Position numbers and translations under genes: made by a program. Shown here in pieces: positions 36,284 to 44,923 of a DNA stretch of 64,000 nt. The DNA lies in the NCBI RefSeq assembly GCF_001650025.1, contig NZ_LVVY01000091.1, positions 1-64,000 of the forward strand. Reading direction: 5' to 3'. Every line of letters starts with the position of its first letter. Positions within the stretch are counted from its first letter, which is position 1. Source of the DNA: Devosia elaeis (GTDB taxonomy: Bacteria; Pseudomonadota; Alphaproteobacteria; Rhizobiales; Devosiaceae). The notes under the pieces were generated by a model. It was not told the DNA's origin, made no database searches, and worked only from the letters and a program-made list of their open reading frames with translations.

Positions 36284-37429
36284 CTAATAGGCGTTGGGGT
36301 TCTTGCCGAGGCTGTCGCTGGTCACCGGTCCGCGCATGACGCGGAAGACCCAGCCGGTATACATGACGATGATCGGCAGGAAGAACGCGGTGACCAGCAG
36401 CATGATGAACAGCGTCATGTGGCTGGACGAGGAATCCCACAGCGTCAGCCCGCTATTGGGGACGCTCGAGGACGGCAGGAAGAACGGGAAGATCGATAGC
36501 CCCGCCGTGCTGACGATGCCGAAAATGCCGGTGCTGCTGGCGAGGTAGGCGAGCCATTTGCGGCGGGCGGCGAGGCCGAACACGGCTAGCGCCATGCCCC
36601 CGAACCCCAGGACCGGCGCGGCGATCATCCAGGGATAGGTGCTATAATTGCTGAGCCACCCACCCGGCACCAGTTCGACGGACTTGTTGAGCGGATTGAT
36701 CGGCGCATTGGGATCGATGACGCTGGTGATCACATGGCCGCTCATGAAGGATATCCAGACCCCGCCCAGGGCGAACAGGACGAGGGTGGCGAGGCCGGCC
36801 CAGATGCCGTAGCTGCGCGCCCGCTCGGCAATGATGCCTTCGGTGCGACCGGCCAGGAGCGCGGCGCCATGGGTGACCACCATGCCGACGCTGACCAGCC
36901 CGGCCAGCAGCGCGAAGGGCGTCAGCAACTGGAAGAAATTGCCGGTATAGAAGATGCGCATCGTGTGATCGAGGTGGAACGGCGCGCCCAGCAGCACATT
37001 GCCCACGGCCACGCCCATGATCAGCGCGGGCACGAAGCCGCCGATGAACAGGCCCCAGTCCCAGGCGGTGCGCCAGCGCTTGTCCTCGACCTTGCCGCGG
37101 AACTTGAAGCCGACTGGCCGCAGGATCAGCGCCACGAGGATGACCATCATGGCCAGGTAAAAGCCCGAGAAGCTGACGGCATAGAGCGAGGGGAAGGCGG
37201 CGAAGATGGCGCCACCGCCCAGGATCAGCCAGACCTGATTGCCTTCCCAGGTCGGCCCGATCAGGTTGAGCAGCACCCGTCGTTCCGCATCGGTGCGGGC
37301 GGCGAAGGGCAACAGGGTCCCCACGCCCAGGTCGCGCCCGCCCATGATGGCGAAACCGATCAGCAGGACACCGAGCAGCAGCCACCAGATCAGCCGCAGC
37401 GTTTCGTAATCGAGTGGAATGGTGCTCAC
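36284..37429 (-). CDS. cydB: Cytochrome bd ubiquinol oxidase subunit II
   Basis: A 381-residue membrane protein with eight or nine helices: LRLIWWLLLGVLLIGFAIMGGRDLGVGTLLPF at the N terminus, then NLIGPTWEGNQVWLILGGGAIFAAFP, a CydB hallmark. It supports the haem-carrying CydA. The start is GTG at 37429, overlapping cydA by 4 nt. Confidence 0.96.
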   Translation of the reverse strand: MSTIPLDYETLRLIWWLLLGVLLIGFAIMGGRDLGVGTLLPFAARTDAERRVLLNLIGPTWEGNQVWLILGGGAIFAAFPSLYAVSFSGFYLAMMVILVALILRPVGFKFRGKVEDKRWRTAWDWGLFIGGFVPALIMGVAVGNVLLGAPFHLDHTMRIFYTGNFFQLLTPFALLAGLVSVGMVVTHGAALLAGRTEGIIAERARSYGIWAGLATLVLFALGGVWISFMSGHVITSVIDPNAPINPLNKSVELVPGGWLSNYSTYPWMIAAPVLGFGGMALAVFGLAARRKWLAYLASSTGIFGIVSTAGLSIFPFFLPSSSVPNSGLTLWDSSSSHMTLFIMLLVTAFFLPIIVMYTGWVFRVMRGPVTSDSLGKNPNAY

Positions 37430-39024
37430 GATCCGAGCTCCTTGTTTGCGGGCGTGGCGGGGATGGCGGCCATGACGAAATCATCGGCGTCGTCATCGTC
37501 GGCGAACAGCTTGTCCTTGGGACCGGCCTTGATGACGCGGACCATGAGGAAGACCATGATGATCAGCAGGACGGTATAGAGCAGCACGAAGAAGCTCAGC
37601 GAAAGGACGAGATCGAGCACGGTGAGGCCCGATGCGGCGTAGAAGGTGGGCAATACCCCCTCCACCACCCAGGGCTGCCGGCCGAATTCGGCGATGAACC
37701 AGCCGCTTTCGATGGCCACCCAGGGCAGGGGCAGGGTGACGAAGCTGAACCACAGCAAGGGCTTGTTGGTATCGATCCAGCCGCGCGATGCCCGGTAGAA
37801 CCACATCGCGAAGAAGGCGATGTAGAAGAAGCCCAACCCCATCATGATGCGGAAGGTCCAGAACAGCGGCCAGACGCCCGGCACCGTATCCTGCGCCGCC
37901 ATGGCGATTTCCGCCTCGGTGGCGTTCTCGATGTCCACGCGATATTTTTTCAGCAACAGGCCATAGCCCAGGTCGGGCCAATATTCGTCGAATATGGCGC
38001 GGGCTTCTTCATTGCTGCCATCGGCGCGGATATCCTGGAGCGCGCTATAGGCGATGATGCCGGTGCGGATGCGGTCCTCGGCGCGCTCCACCAGCTCGTT
38101 GATGCCCGGAAGTTCCTCGGTGAAGGAGCGCGTGGTGATGAGCCCGCCGACCCAGGGGATCGAAATGTGGAAGCCCGGCTCGCCATTCTCGCCCGGCCAG
38201 GCGATCAGCGTCCAGGGCGCGGGCGCCTCTTCGGTATGGTACATGGCCTCGAGCGCCGCGATCTTCATCTTCTGGTGCTCGGTGGCGACATAGCCGCTCT
38301 CATCGCCCAGCACCACGACCGAAAGCGCCGAAGCGAGGCCGAAACTGGCCGCGACGACGGCCGAGCGCTTGGCCAGCTCGACATGCCGGCCCTTGATCAG
38401 GAAGAAGGACGAAATGGCCAGGATGAACACCGCGCCCGAGAGATAGCCGGCGCTGACCGTGTGCACGAACTTGGCCTGGGCCACGGGATTGAAGATCACC
38501 GCCATGAAATCGGTGATTTCCATGCGCATCGTATCGGGGTTGAACTTGGCGCCGACCGGGTTCTGCATCCAGCCATTGGCGATCAGGATCCACAGGGCCG
38601 AGAAATTGGCGCCCAGGGCAGTGAGCCAGGTGACGACCAGGTGGCCGACTTTGCTCAGCCGGTCCCAGCCGAAGAAGAACAGGCCGATAAAGGTGGCTTC
38701 GAGGAAGAAGGCCATGAGGCCCTCGATGGCCAAAGGCGCGCCGAAGATGTCGCCGACATAATGGCTGTAATAGCTCCAGTTCATGCCGAACTGGAATTCC
38801 ATGACGATGCCCGTGGCCACGCCCATGGCGAAATTGATGCCGAACAACGTGCCCCAGAACAGGGTCGCCTTGCGCCAGATCTGGCGCCCGGTCATCACAT
38901 AGACGCTTTCCATGATCGCCATCATGAAAGAGAGGCCCAGCGTCAGGGGCACGAAGATGAAGTGGTACATCGCGGTGGCGGCGAATTGCCACCGCGATAA
39001 ATCGACGACGAGCATATCGATCAT
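37426..39024 (-). CDS. cydA: Cytochrome bd ubiquinol oxidase subunit I
   Basis: A 532-residue CydA, the haem- and quinol-binding subunit of a high-affinity terminal oxidase. His21 (TAMYHFIFVPLTLGL) corresponds to the haem b595 ligand, VHTVSAGYLSGA contains the haem b558 histidine, and GRQPW is the conserved Q-loop motif. The length matches forms with a full Q-loop. Its promoter region is shared with cydDC and carries an FNR box, which suggests induction at low oxygen. Confidence 0.97.
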   Translation of the reverse strand: MIDMLVVDLSRWQFAATAMYHFIFVPLTLGLSFMMAIMESVYVMTGRQIWRKATLFWGTLFGINFAMGVATGIVMEFQFGMNWSYYSHYVGDIFGAPLAIEGLMAFFLEATFIGLFFFGWDRLSKVGHLVVTWLTALGANFSALWILIANGWMQNPVGAKFNPDTMRMEITDFMAVIFNPVAQAKFVHTVSAGYLSGAVFILAISSFFLIKGRHVELAKRSAVVAASFGLASALSVVVLGDESGYVATEHQKMKIAALEAMYHTEEAPAPWTLIAWPGENGEPGFHISIPWVGGLITTRSFTEELPGINELVERAEDRIRTGIIAYSALQDIRADGSNEEARAIFDEYWPDLGYGLLLKKYRVDIENATEAEIAMAAQDTVPGVWPLFWTFRIMMGLGFFYIAFFAMWFYRASRGWIDTNKPLLWFSFVTLPLPWVAIESGWFIAEFGRQPWVVEGVLPTFYAASGLTVLDLVLSLSFFVLLYTVLLIIMVFLMVRVIKAGPKDKLFADDDDADDFVMAAIPATPANKELGS

Positions 39025-39103
39025 GGCATATGGGCCTCGGTCTTGCGGCGGCCGGAATCGGGTCGCCCTTGTCCCCTCATAATTATGCAGGGTGTTGAAC
39101 GCC

Positions 39104-39117
39104 TTGATTCAGATCAA
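39104..39117. promoter_or_regulatory. Perfect FNR box between cydAB and cydDC
   Basis: TTGATTCAGATCAA is an exact TTGAT-N4-ATCAA site, in the 130 bp between the start codons of cydA (minus) and cydD (plus). For cydA it would be centred at -41.5 from a start near 39069, with TATGAG (39081-39076) as -10 and a 45-nt leader, the classical position for activation. The same site could act on cydDC. Confidence 0.9.
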
Positions 39118-39154
39118 GACAGCCTGGCTGACCTGCCGCTAGGGTGGTCCGACC

Positions 39155-40897
39155 ATGAACAGGACGCCTGCCACACCGAAGGATGCCGATCGCCAGGCCG
39201 GCAAGCTGCTGAGCCGGCTGCAACGCCATGGCGGGGTCGCCCTGTGGGTGGCGCTGCTGCTGCCGCTGGCCGGCGGCGGACTTCTCGTCTGGCAGGCCTG
39301 GACGCTGGCCGATGTGCTCGGCCGGGCCATCGAGAGCGGGGAGGCGCCAGCTTTGCTGCTGCCTTCCGTCGGGCTCATCCTGGCCCTGCTCGCCATCCGC
39401 GCCGGGCTGGGCGCCCTGGGCGAACAGGCCGGCATAGCCGCCGCGGAACGCATCAAGCAGCATCTGCGCCAGGCCTTGTTCCAGAATCTGTTGGCGCGCT
39501 CGCCGCGCGATGCGGACAAGGCCTCGTCCGGGCTTGCCGCGGCCGCCATCGTCGACCAGGTGGAGGCGCTGGACGGCTATTTCGCGCGCTATCTGCCCGC
39601 CGCGCTGCAGGCCGCGCTGCTGCCCCTGATATTCGGCGCCATCATCCTGCCGCTGGATTGGGTGGCGGGCGTGCTGTTTCTGGTCACCGCGCCGCTCATT
39701 CCCATCTTCATGGCCCTGGTCGGCTGGGGCGCGCAGATCGCCACGGACCGCCAGGCGCGAGCGCTCAGCCACCTCTCGGGCCGCTTCGCCGACCGGCTCA
39801 AAGGCCTGCTGACACTAAAGTTGTTCGGGCGCGCCGAGGCGGAAACCGCCGGCATCGTCGCCGCCAGCGAGGCCTTGCGCAAACGCACGCTCAAGGTCTT
39901 GCGCATCGCCTTCCTGTCCTCGGCGGTGCTGGAATTCTTCGCGGCGCTGGGCGTCGCCGGCATCGCGCTCTATGTCGGCCTGACCTTCATCGACTATCTG
40001 CATCTGCGCGCCAGCCCGCTGACGCTGCATGTGGGCATGTTCCTGCTGCTCATGGCGCCTGAAATCTACAATCCGCTGCGCTTGCTCGCCTCTCATTACC
40101 ATGACCGGGCCACGGCCAAGGCGGGCCTCGTCGAGATCGAGCGGCAATTGGGCGCCATTCCCGAAGCCGGATCGGCACCGGTCGATATCGCGCCGCGCTC
40201 CGGCCCGGCCATCGGCATCGTGCTCGACAAGCTCATTCTGCGCACGCCGGACCGCATGCGTGCCGTGCTGGACGAAGCGGACCTGACCATCGCGCCGGGG
40301 CAGCACGTGGCCATTCTGGGCAGCAGTGGCTCGGGCAAGACCAGCCTTCTCGAAACCATTGCCGGCCTGCGCCCGCCGGAAAGCGGCATCAGCCTTGATG
40401 GCCGGCCGCTGGCCGAATGGAGCGCGGCGGAATTGCGCGGCCGGGTCTTCATGCTGACGCAGAAGCCCCGGCTGATCCATGCCAGTATTGCCGACAATAT
40501 CGCGCTGGCCCGGCCCGATGCCAGCCGCCACGATATCGAGCGGGCGGCGGAAGGCGCCGCTATCGGCGGCTTTGCCGCGGCCCTGCCCGAGGGGCTGGAT
40601 ACGCTGATCGGCGAGGATGGGATCGGGCTGTCCGGCGGGCAGGCGCAGCGCGTGGCGCTGGCGCGGATGTTCCTGCGCGATGCCGGCCTGGTCCTGCTCG
40701 ACGAGCCCACGGCGCATCTCGATCCCGCGCTCGAGGACGAAATCATCGGCAAGGTGCTCGATTATTGCGCCGGCCGCACGCTGGTCATCGCCACCCATTC
40801 GCACAATCTCGCCAATCGCCTCGACAAGGCCTGGCGCATTGCCGGGCACGGGCTGGTCGAGGCGCCGCATCATCGGCGCAAGCGGGGTGTCGCATGA
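39155..40897 (+). CDS. cydD: Cysteine/glutathione ABC exporter subunit CydD
   Basis: A 580-residue half-transporter: six membrane helices (about residues 20-310) then an ATPase domain with Walker A GSSGSGKTSL near residue 388, signature LSGGQAQRVALARMF and Walker B LVLLDEPTAHLDP. With CydC it exports glutathione and cysteine and is needed to assemble cytochrome bd. It is divergent from cydAB and shares the FNR box. cydC overlaps its stop (ATGA). Confidence 0.95.
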   Translation: MNRTPATPKDADRQAGKLLSRLQRHGGVALWVALLLPLAGGGLLVWQAWTLADVLGRAIESGEAPALLLPSVGLILALLAIRAGLGALGEQAGIAAAERIKQHLRQALFQNLLARSPRDADKASSGLAAAAIVDQVEALDGYFARYLPAALQAALLPLIFGAIILPLDWVAGVLFLVTAPLIPIFMALVGWGAQIATDRQARALSHLSGRFADRLKGLLTLKLFGRAEAETAGIVAASEALRKRTLKVLRIAFLSSAVLEFFAALGVAGIALYVGLTFIDYLHLRASPLTLHVGMFLLLMAPEIYNPLRLLASHYHDRATAKAGLVEIERQLGAIPEAGSAPVDIAPRSGPAIGIVLDKLILRTPDRMRAVLDEADLTIAPGQHVAILGSSGSGKTSLLETIAGLRPPESGISLDGRPLAEWSAAELRGRVFMLTQKPRLIHASIADNIALARPDASRHDIERAAEGAAIGGFAAALPEGLDTLIGEDGIGLSGGQAQRVALARMFLRDAGLVLLDEPTAHLDPALEDEIIGKVLDYCAGRTLVIATHSHNLANRLDKAWRIAGHGLVEAPHHRRKRGVA

Positions 40898-42549
40898 AGG
40901 CGCTGCTGGCTTTTCTCCCCCTGTTCCGCCAGCGCGGCCGCGCCTTCGGGTTGGCGCTGCTGCTGTCGCTGGTAACCCTGCTGGCCGGCGTGGCGCTGCT
41001 GGGAACCTCGGGCTGGTTCATCACCGCGACGGCGCTGACCACGCTGGGGCTGGGCTTCAACCTCTTCGTGCCGTCCTCGCTGGTGCGCGGCTTTTCCTTC
41101 ATCCGCATCCTGGCGCGCTATGGCGAGCGACTGGTGGGCCACAATGCCACGCTGAAGCTGCTTTCGGACCTGCGTGGCTGGCTCTTTGCGCTGCTGTTTC
41201 CGAAATTGCCGCTGCCCGACCGCTCGCTGCGCCATGGCGACCTGGTGAGCCGGCTGACGGCCGATGTAGACGCGCTCGACACTGCCTTCCTCGTGGCCGT
41301 CGGCCCCTGGATGGCGGCCCTGCTGGTGGGCGGCGGCATGACGGCGCTGCTCGGCTTCTTCCTGCCCGGGGCGGCGCTGGCCTATGGCCTGGCAATGCTG
41401 GGTGCCGCCTTACTGGTGCCGATCGGCCTCGTCTGGCTCAGCCGGTCGGCGGGGCGGGCCAGCGTCGCGGCCCAGGCCGATATGCGCATGGCCGTGCTCG
41501 ACGGCGCCATCGGGCACGCCGACCTCACGGCCCTGGGCGCGCTGGGCACGGCGGCGCGCCGGTTCGAGGCGGCCAGCGCCATCGCTGCGTCCCTGCGCCG
41601 TCGCCTCGGCGCCTATACGGCCGGCGCCGCGGCCATGGTGCAAATGCTGGCCGCCTTGGCCCTGATCAGCACCTTGTGGATGGGGCTCCTGGCCGTGGAT
41701 GCGGGGCATGTCGAAGGCCCCGTCATGGCCGGATTGCTGCTGGCCGTGCTCGGCAGCTTCGAGGTGACCGGCATGATCGTGCGCAGCGTCGGCAAGGCCG
41801 GCGCCGCCATGGCCGCCGCCGAACGCCTCAATGCGCTGGCGGCCCTGGCCCCGCCGGTGGCCGAACCGGCAAAGCCGCGCGACATCCCCGAAGATGGCGC
41901 CATTGCGTTCGAGGAGGTCAGCTTCGCCTATCCGGGCCTACCGCCCGTGCTCTCGGGATTTTCACTGACAATCGCACCGGGCGAGCGTATCGCCATTGCC
42001 GGCCCGAGCGGCAGCGGCAAGTCGACCCTGCTGCGGCTGCTGCTGCGCCTGGCCGAGCCGCAGGATGGCGCGATCGGCATTGGCGGGATCGGGCTCGAGC
42101 AATTCCGCAGCGCCGATATCCATGCGCATATGGCGCTGCTGAGCCAGGACAGTCCGGTCTTCATCGATACGATCCGCAACAACCTGCTGATCGGGCGGCC
42201 CGACGCCAGCGATGCCGATCTCTGGGCCGCCCTGGCGGAGGCGCAATTGGATGCGCATATTGCCGCGCTGCCCAAGGGGCTCGACAGCATTGTCGGCGAG
42301 GCCGGCCGTACGCTTTCGGCGGGCCAGGCCCGGCGGCTTTGCCTAGCCCGGGCGCTGGTCAGCCGGGCGCCGGTGCTGCTGCTCGATGAGCCCAGTGACG
42401 CGCTGGACCGCGCCACGGAACTGGCCTTTTTCGGCGTTCTCGCGGCAGCGGCGGCGGAGCGTACCATCATCATGGTGACCCATGCCGCCCTGCCGGAGGG
42501 CGTGGTGGATCGGGTGCTGACGCTGCGCAACGGGCGGCTTTGCACCTGA
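40894..42549 (+). CDS. cydC: Cysteine/glutathione ABC exporter subunit CydC
   Basis: A 551-residue half-transporter. The N-terminal LLAGVALLGTSGWFITATAL is a CydC hallmark. The ATPase domain has Walker A GPSGSGKST at about 370-378, LSAGQARRLCLARAL as signature and LLLDEPSDALD as Walker B. It works as a heterodimer with CydD. The ATG at 40894 gives a protein of the usual length; the longer open frame to 40417 lies inside cydD in another frame. Confidence 0.95.
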   Translation: MKALLAFLPLFRQRGRAFGLALLLSLVTLLAGVALLGTSGWFITATALTTLGLGFNLFVPSSLVRGFSFIRILARYGERLVGHNATLKLLSDLRGWLFALLFPKLPLPDRSLRHGDLVSRLTADVDALDTAFLVAVGPWMAALLVGGGMTALLGFFLPGAALAYGLAMLGAALLVPIGLVWLSRSAGRASVAAQADMRMAVLDGAIGHADLTALGALGTAARRFEAASAIAASLRRRLGAYTAGAAAMVQMLAALALISTLWMGLLAVDAGHVEGPVMAGLLLAVLGSFEVTGMIVRSVGKAGAAMAAAERLNALAALAPPVAEPAKPRDIPEDGAIAFEEVSFAYPGLPPVLSGFSLTIAPGERIAIAGPSGSGKSTLLRLLLRLAEPQDGAIGIGGIGLEQFRSADIHAHMALLSQDSPVFIDTIRNNLLIGRPDASDADLWAALAEAQLDAHIAALPKGLDSIVGEAGRTLSAGQARRLCLARALVSRAPVLLLDEPSDALDRATELAFFGVLAAAAAERTIIMVTHAALPEGVVDRVLTLRNGRLCT

Positions 42550-42828
42550 AGAGCAACGCCGCAGATGCATGGCTGTTGACCGGATGGTCAAAAATCAAAA
42601 ATACGCCATAATCGTGCCGTTCGGCAAGAATTTCATTTAAATATCAATGGCATGAAAGCTCTCAAGGGTGGGCGGGTCCGGCGCGTTCATCGGCAGGACT
42701 GGCAAGGTTTCATGAACCTTATGCCTCTTTCGAATGCATGTAGTGCATAACGGATGTGCAGTTTGGCTACCTACTAATCACGACCCCAATGATCTAGATA
42801 AGGGTCATCAAAACGAAGGGGAACCAAA
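42550..42828. promoter_or_regulatory. Non-coding region upstream of the DUF1127 gene
   Basis: No gene is supported in these 279 bp. The stretch 42590-42655 is AT-rich compared with its surroundings. ATGCA-N5-TGCAT (42734-42748) is a short inverted repeat that could be an operator. The promoter of the following small gene must lie here, but I cannot fix it. Confidence 0.35.
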
Positions 42829-42975
42829 ATGAACATCGCCAAGAAGATTGCCGACTTTGCCCGTTACCAGCGCACCCTGCGCGAGCTGAACAGCCTCGAC
42901 AGCCGTCAGCTGCACGACCTGGGCATCACCAAGGGCGACATCAAGTCGATCGCTCGCGGCACCTATATCGGCTAA
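42829..42975 (+). CDS. DUF1127 small protein
   Basis: A 48-residue basic protein: MNIAKKIADFARYQRTLREL followed by NSLDSRQLHDLGITKGDIKSIARG. The L-D-x-R-x-L-x-D-x-G-I pattern is the DUF1127 (YjiS) core. Such proteins in Alphaproteobacteria bind RNA or affect phosphate and carbon metabolism. AAGGGGA is 7 nt before the ATG and an intrinsic terminator follows, so it is a monocistronic unit, probably strongly expressed. Confidence 0.92.
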   Translation: MNIAKKIADFARYQRTLRELNSLDSRQLHDLGITKGDIKSIARGTYIG

Positions 42976-43003
42976 GCCAAACGCATAGCTGAACTGTCCG
43001 ACG

Positions 43004-43027
43004 AAGGCGTCCTCCAGGGCGCCTTTT
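43004..43027 (+). terminator. Terminator of the DUF1127 gene
   Basis: AAGGCGTCC (43004-43012), loop TCCA, and GGGCGCCTT (43017-43025) form a 9-bp stem with one G-U pair, followed by TT and GTCGTTT. It lies 29 nt after the stop codon. Confidence 0.75.
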
Positions 43028-43054
43028 GTCGTTTCTAGGGGCTTCGGAACCAAT

Positions 43055-43105
43055 CCGGATCGTCATCCTCGGGTCAAGCCCGAGGGTGACGATTTGTGGG
43101 TGGGG
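43055..43105. repeat. Single copy of the CCTCGGG composite repeat
   Basis: CCGGATCGTCATCCTCGGGT (from 43055) directly faces GCCCGAGGGTGACGAT (43078-43093) to form a hairpin with a 3-base centre, followed by the TGTGGGTGGGG tail also seen at 24460 and 24700. It separates the DUF1127 gene from the convergent ybaK. Confidence 0.75.
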
Positions 43106-43127
43106 ATGCTGCCTCGCCCGAACCGCT

Positions 43128-43601
43128 CTAACGCACGAGATCCGCGACGACGCAGTCCAGCGCCGTGACGAGGTCGGCCGGCCGGATGCGGATTTGCAGG
43201 CCGCGCTGGCCGCCATTGAGAAAAATCTCGTCGTAGAGCATGGCCAGTTCGTCGAGCGCGGTGGGGACCGGCTTGCGCTGGCCCAGGGGGCTGATGCCGC
43301 CGACCTTGTAGCCGGTCAGGCGTTCGGCATCGACGGGCTTCATCATCTGGGCGGATTTGCCACCCAGGGCCGCGGCGAGCTTTTTCATGTTCACCTCCTC
43401 GTCGGAAGGCAGGATGGCGCAGACGGGCTTGCCGTCGAGTTCGGCCATCAAGGTCTTGAACACTTCGCCGGGCGAAGCGCCCATGGCCTCGGCCGCCTGC
43501 AATCCCACGCGCTCCGCATTGGGATCGTAGTCATAGGTGGCGAGCGTGAAGGCCAGGCCGGCCTTCGCCAGGGCCTGCGTGGCGGGAGTCGTCTTGGACA
43601 T
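43128..43601 (-). CDS. ybaK: YbaK-type aminoacyl-tRNA deacylase (Cys-tRNA(Pro))
   Basis: A 157-residue YbaK/EbsC protein: TPATQALAKAGLAFTLATYDYDPNAERVGLQAAEAMG, EVFKTLMAELDGKPVCAILPSDEEVNMKKLAAALGGKSA and YKVGGISPLGQRKPVPTALDE are typical blocks. It hydrolyses Cys-tRNA(Pro) made by mistake by prolyl-tRNA synthetase. The length matches the family. It stands alone on the minus strand, with the small DUF1127-like gene upstream by 37 nt. Confidence 0.93.
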   Translation of the reverse strand: MSKTTPATQALAKAGLAFTLATYDYDPNAERVGLQAAEAMGASPGEVFKTLMAELDGKPVCAILPSDEEVNMKKLAAALGGKSAQMMKPVDAERLTGYKVGGISPLGQRKPVPTALDELAMLYDEIFLNGGQRGLQIRIRPADLVTALDCVVADLVR

Positions 43602-43638
43602 GGCCCTGTTTTAGGCCAATGGCGGCAAACGGCAAGCC

Positions 43639-43839
43639 TCAGCGCTCGAGGTCCTTGCGCTGTATCCAGCGCGGATCGTCGGCGGGATTGTGCGCGGCTT
43701 CCATGCCGACATCCTGCAAGAGATGCGGCGACAGGCGCAGCGCCTGAAGGGCGCGCCGGCGGCGCTGGCCGACCTGCTCCTCTCCGCCGCCATTGCGGGC
43801 CGCGGGCAGGGGCAGGAGAAAAGCGAGAAAACCAAGCAT
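43639..43839 (-). CDS. Small protein with DUF1127-like core
   Basis: A 66-residue frame on the minus strand. The centre, RRRRALQALRLSPHLLQDVG followed by MEA, resembles the DUF1127 pattern (arginine-rich helix, then L-x-x-x-L-L-x-D-x-G-M/L). The N terminus MLGFLAFLLPLPAA is hydrophobic, unusual for this family. There is no clear ribosome binding site before the ATG at 43839. It lies between ybaK and the divergent LysR gene, in a gap that otherwise has no gene. I think it is real but short enough to be uncertain. Confidence 0.6.
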   Translation of the reverse strand: MLGFLAFLLPLPAARNGGGEEQVGQRRRRALQALRLSPHLLQDVGMEAAHNPADDPRWIQRKDLER

Positions 43840-43959
43840 TTTGCATTCGCTGGCCTTATGGCCAGCGCTCTCATGCGATTGACAACGCCTGGAATATGCG
43901 CCTCACTCTGGCCGGATACCAACTAAAGCTCGGCAAGTACGCATAAGGAGATTTTATCC

Positions 43960-44856
43960 ATGTCGTTGCCGCCCATGGCCGCCATAAGAGCCTTCGAAGC
44001 CGTGGCGCGCCATTTGAGCTTCACCCGCGCCGCCGACGAATTGGGCATGACGCAGGCGGCGGTGAGCTATCAGATCAAGCTGCTGGAGGAGCGCATTGCC
44101 GCCCCGCTCTTCGTGCGCCGGCCCAGGCAGGTGGAATTGAGCGAAACCGGCCGCAAGCTGGCGCCGCAAATCCGCCAGGCCTTCGAGCTCATGCGTGAGG
44201 CCTTTGCCGATACCAAGGGGGAAGTCGACAGCCTGCTCTCGATCTCCACCGTGCCCACCTTTGCCAGCCAATGGCTGGCCAAGAATCTCGGCCTGTTCCA
44301 GATCGCGCATCCCGATATTGCCGTGCGGCTCGACAGCACCAGCGACATGGTCGATCTGAGCGGTGACGCCTTCGATATCGGGATCCGCACGCTGGCGGAG
44401 CCGCGAGGGAAGGGGCTGGTATACCACCTGCTGGTCAAGGCGGACTTCACCCCGCTTCTAAGCCCCGCGCTGGCGGAAAGCATTGGCGGGATCAGGGAGC
44501 CGGCGGACCTTCTCAAGCTGCCGATGCTCGATCCGCAGGATGAATGGTGGGGCATGTGGTTCAGCGCGGCGGGGGTGCCGGGCTTTTCGGGGGAGGGGCG
44601 GCCCAAAAGCGTGATGAACCTGCAGAGCCTGCTCGGCGCGGCCGCCATTGCGGGGCGCGGGGCGACCATGCTGACGCCGGCGCTGTTCCATGACGAGATT
44701 GCCGCGGACCAGTTGATCCGGCCCTTTCCGCTGCTGGCCAATGCCGGGCGGGGCTATTACCTGGCCTATGCGGAAAGCCGCCGAAACGTGCCTAAGATCA
44801 AGAGGTTCCGCGACTGGATGCTGGAGGCGACGGCTTTCATGCGCGCCGAATCCTGA
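43960..44856 (+). CDS. LysR family regulator, GcvA-like
   Basis: A 298-residue LysR-type regulator. The N terminus PPMAAIRAFEAVARHLSFTRAADELGMTQAAVSYQIKLLE is of the GcvA/AmpR subgroup, and VSTVPTFASQWLAKNLGLFQ-type sequence (ISTVPTFASQWLAKNL) opens the effector domain. AAGGAG lies 9 nt before the ATG. No metabolic gene is adjacent on its left except the small frame at 43639, so the target is unclear. Confidence 0.92.
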   Translation: MSLPPMAAIRAFEAVARHLSFTRAADELGMTQAAVSYQIKLLEERIAAPLFVRRPRQVELSETGRKLAPQIRQAFELMREAFADTKGEVDSLLSISTVPTFASQWLAKNLGLFQIAHPDIAVRLDSTSDMVDLSGDAFDIGIRTLAEPRGKGLVYHLLVKADFTPLLSPALAESIGGIREPADLLKLPMLDPQDEWWGMWFSAAGVPGFSGEGRPKSVMNLQSLLGAAAIAGRGATMLTPALFHDEIAADQLIRPFPLLANAGRGYYLAYAESRRNVPKIKRFRDWMLEATAFMRAES

Positions 44857-44864
44857 ACAAGGCA

Positions 44865-44897
44865 AAGGGCCCGGAGACGTGTTCCGGGCCCTTGTTT
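44865..44897. terminator. Bidirectional terminator between lysR and rhaI
   Basis: AAGGGCCCGGA (44865-44875) and TCCGGGCCCTT (44883-44893) form a perfect 11-bp stem with a 7-base loop. GTTT follows on the plus side, and TTTGCCTTGTT on the minus side. It separates the convergent LysR and rhaI genes and can serve both. Confidence 0.85.
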
Positions 44898-44923
44898 CCG
44901 CGGCGGGGAGGTGCCTTGGAAAG

